Shown here: positions 63,539 to 64,000 of the stretch, piece by piece | Position numbering within the stretch: the stretch's first letter is position 1 | Layout: every line of letters begins with the position of its first letter | Assembly: GCA_963575745.1 (NCBI GenBank) | Contig: CAUYUJ010001343.1 | Location: 1 to 64,000, forward strand | DNA: 64,000 nt | Direction: 5' to 3' | From: Prorocentrum cordatum | Taxonomy: Eukaryota; Sar; Dinophyceae; Prorocentrales; Prorocentraceae | Position numbers and translations under genes: made by a program | The notes under the pieces: generated by a model | Told to the model about the DNA's origin: nothing | Database searches by the model: none | What the model saw: only the letters and a program-made list of their open reading frames with translations

Positions 63539-64000
63539 GTGTGTGCCGTTGCTTCTTCTTCGAACCTTGGGCCAAAGGCAACCCCCGACCCAGACCCCCG
63601 ACGCCGTGATTGGTTCCTCGGAGTCCCCTCCCCCTCCTCCTCCTCCTCCACTCTGGAGGCCTCCGCCCATTCCCCCGGACTGGTTCTTTCTCCGGAGCCG
63701 ATCTTTGACGGTCCCGAGCCCCACGGCGAAGGCCCCCGGAGGCCCCAGACAGAGAGAAAGACCTCCCGCCGCGATGTTTTTCGTAGGGCCGTGTTCTCAC
63801 CGTTTCTGAAGATGTGCTCCTTGAAGATGGAAACGTTTGAAAAAAACCGGCGACCAGAAACGGCAAAAACTGCTCCGGGATTGAAGCCGGAACCCGAAAC
63901 GGCAACAACAACGGCGACGGAACCGGCAACAAGATCGGCGTCGGAACTGGCAACAGAAACGGCAGAACGGAATTGGTAAAAAGAAACGCTCTGCCGTTTC

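Noticed and set aside
1-64000. CRISPR arrays, bacterial operons, rRNA or tRNA genes
   Set aside because: No regularly spaced identical repeats with unique spacers, no ribosome binding sites, and no recognisable rRNA core; tRNA genes were looked for only by eye from the GGTTCGA-type motif and none was convincing.

Overview
This window looks like nuclear DNA of a dinoflagellate. Two near-perfect matches to the dinoflagellate spliced leader are present (35,289-35,310 and 42,068-42,089, each about one core mismatch), and a weaker one lies at 29,486. Coding blocks are sparse, GC-rich at third positions and split by introns. They sit in a large excess of simple repeats and short inverted-repeat elements. 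There are no bacterial-style operons, ribosome binding sites or CRISPR arrays. I think Prorocentrum-like genomes fit best, but the species is not decidable from sequence alone.

The main result is a pair of diverged paralogues lying head to head. Copy A runs on the minus strand from 16,183 down to 3,895 in at least five coding blocks. Copy B runs on the plus strand from 22,013 to 27,143. Their blocks align in the same order from the first methionine to a C-terminal Cys/His domain. The alignment was read by eye and lets introns, frameshifts and stops be placed. I do not recognise the family. It keeps three acidic residues in both copies that could be a DDE-type triad. A second, unrelated multi-exon gene (C, 29,595 to about 33,520, plus) and a third (E, 51,254 to 50,422, minus) also look genuinely coding but match nothing I know. 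Genes B, C and E, and A as well, carry small indels mostly at homopolymers or short tandem repeats, so they are either decaying copies or places where the assembly has base errors.

Layout: 1-3.9 kb, weak minus-strand exon candidates. 3.9-16.2 kb, gene A with long introns, one of its exons sitting inside the loop of a ~1 kb inverted repeat. 16.2-22 kb, divergent intergenic region full of short hairpin elements. 22-27.1 kb, gene B. 27.2-29.5 kb, dispersed repeats. 29.5-33.5 kb, gene C. 33.5-42.5 kb, repeats, including a mosaic at 37.3-38.65 kb and the spliced-leader relics. 42.6-45.1 kb, tandem diverged units of about 0.85-1.1 kb. 46.1-49.7 kb, a (TCC)n array followed by a (GAC)n array with an embedded minisatellite. 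50.4-51.3 kb, gene E. 51.9-53.7 kb, (GGA)n arrays. 54-64 kb, short ORFs and a dense population of inverted-repeat elements.

At least eight distinct small inverted-repeat element types are visible, several present two to five times within the window. Most predicted reading frames in the triplet arrays are repeat artefacts and were left out. Intron boundaries and repeat edges were placed by eye and may be off by one or a few bases, especially inside homopolymers.
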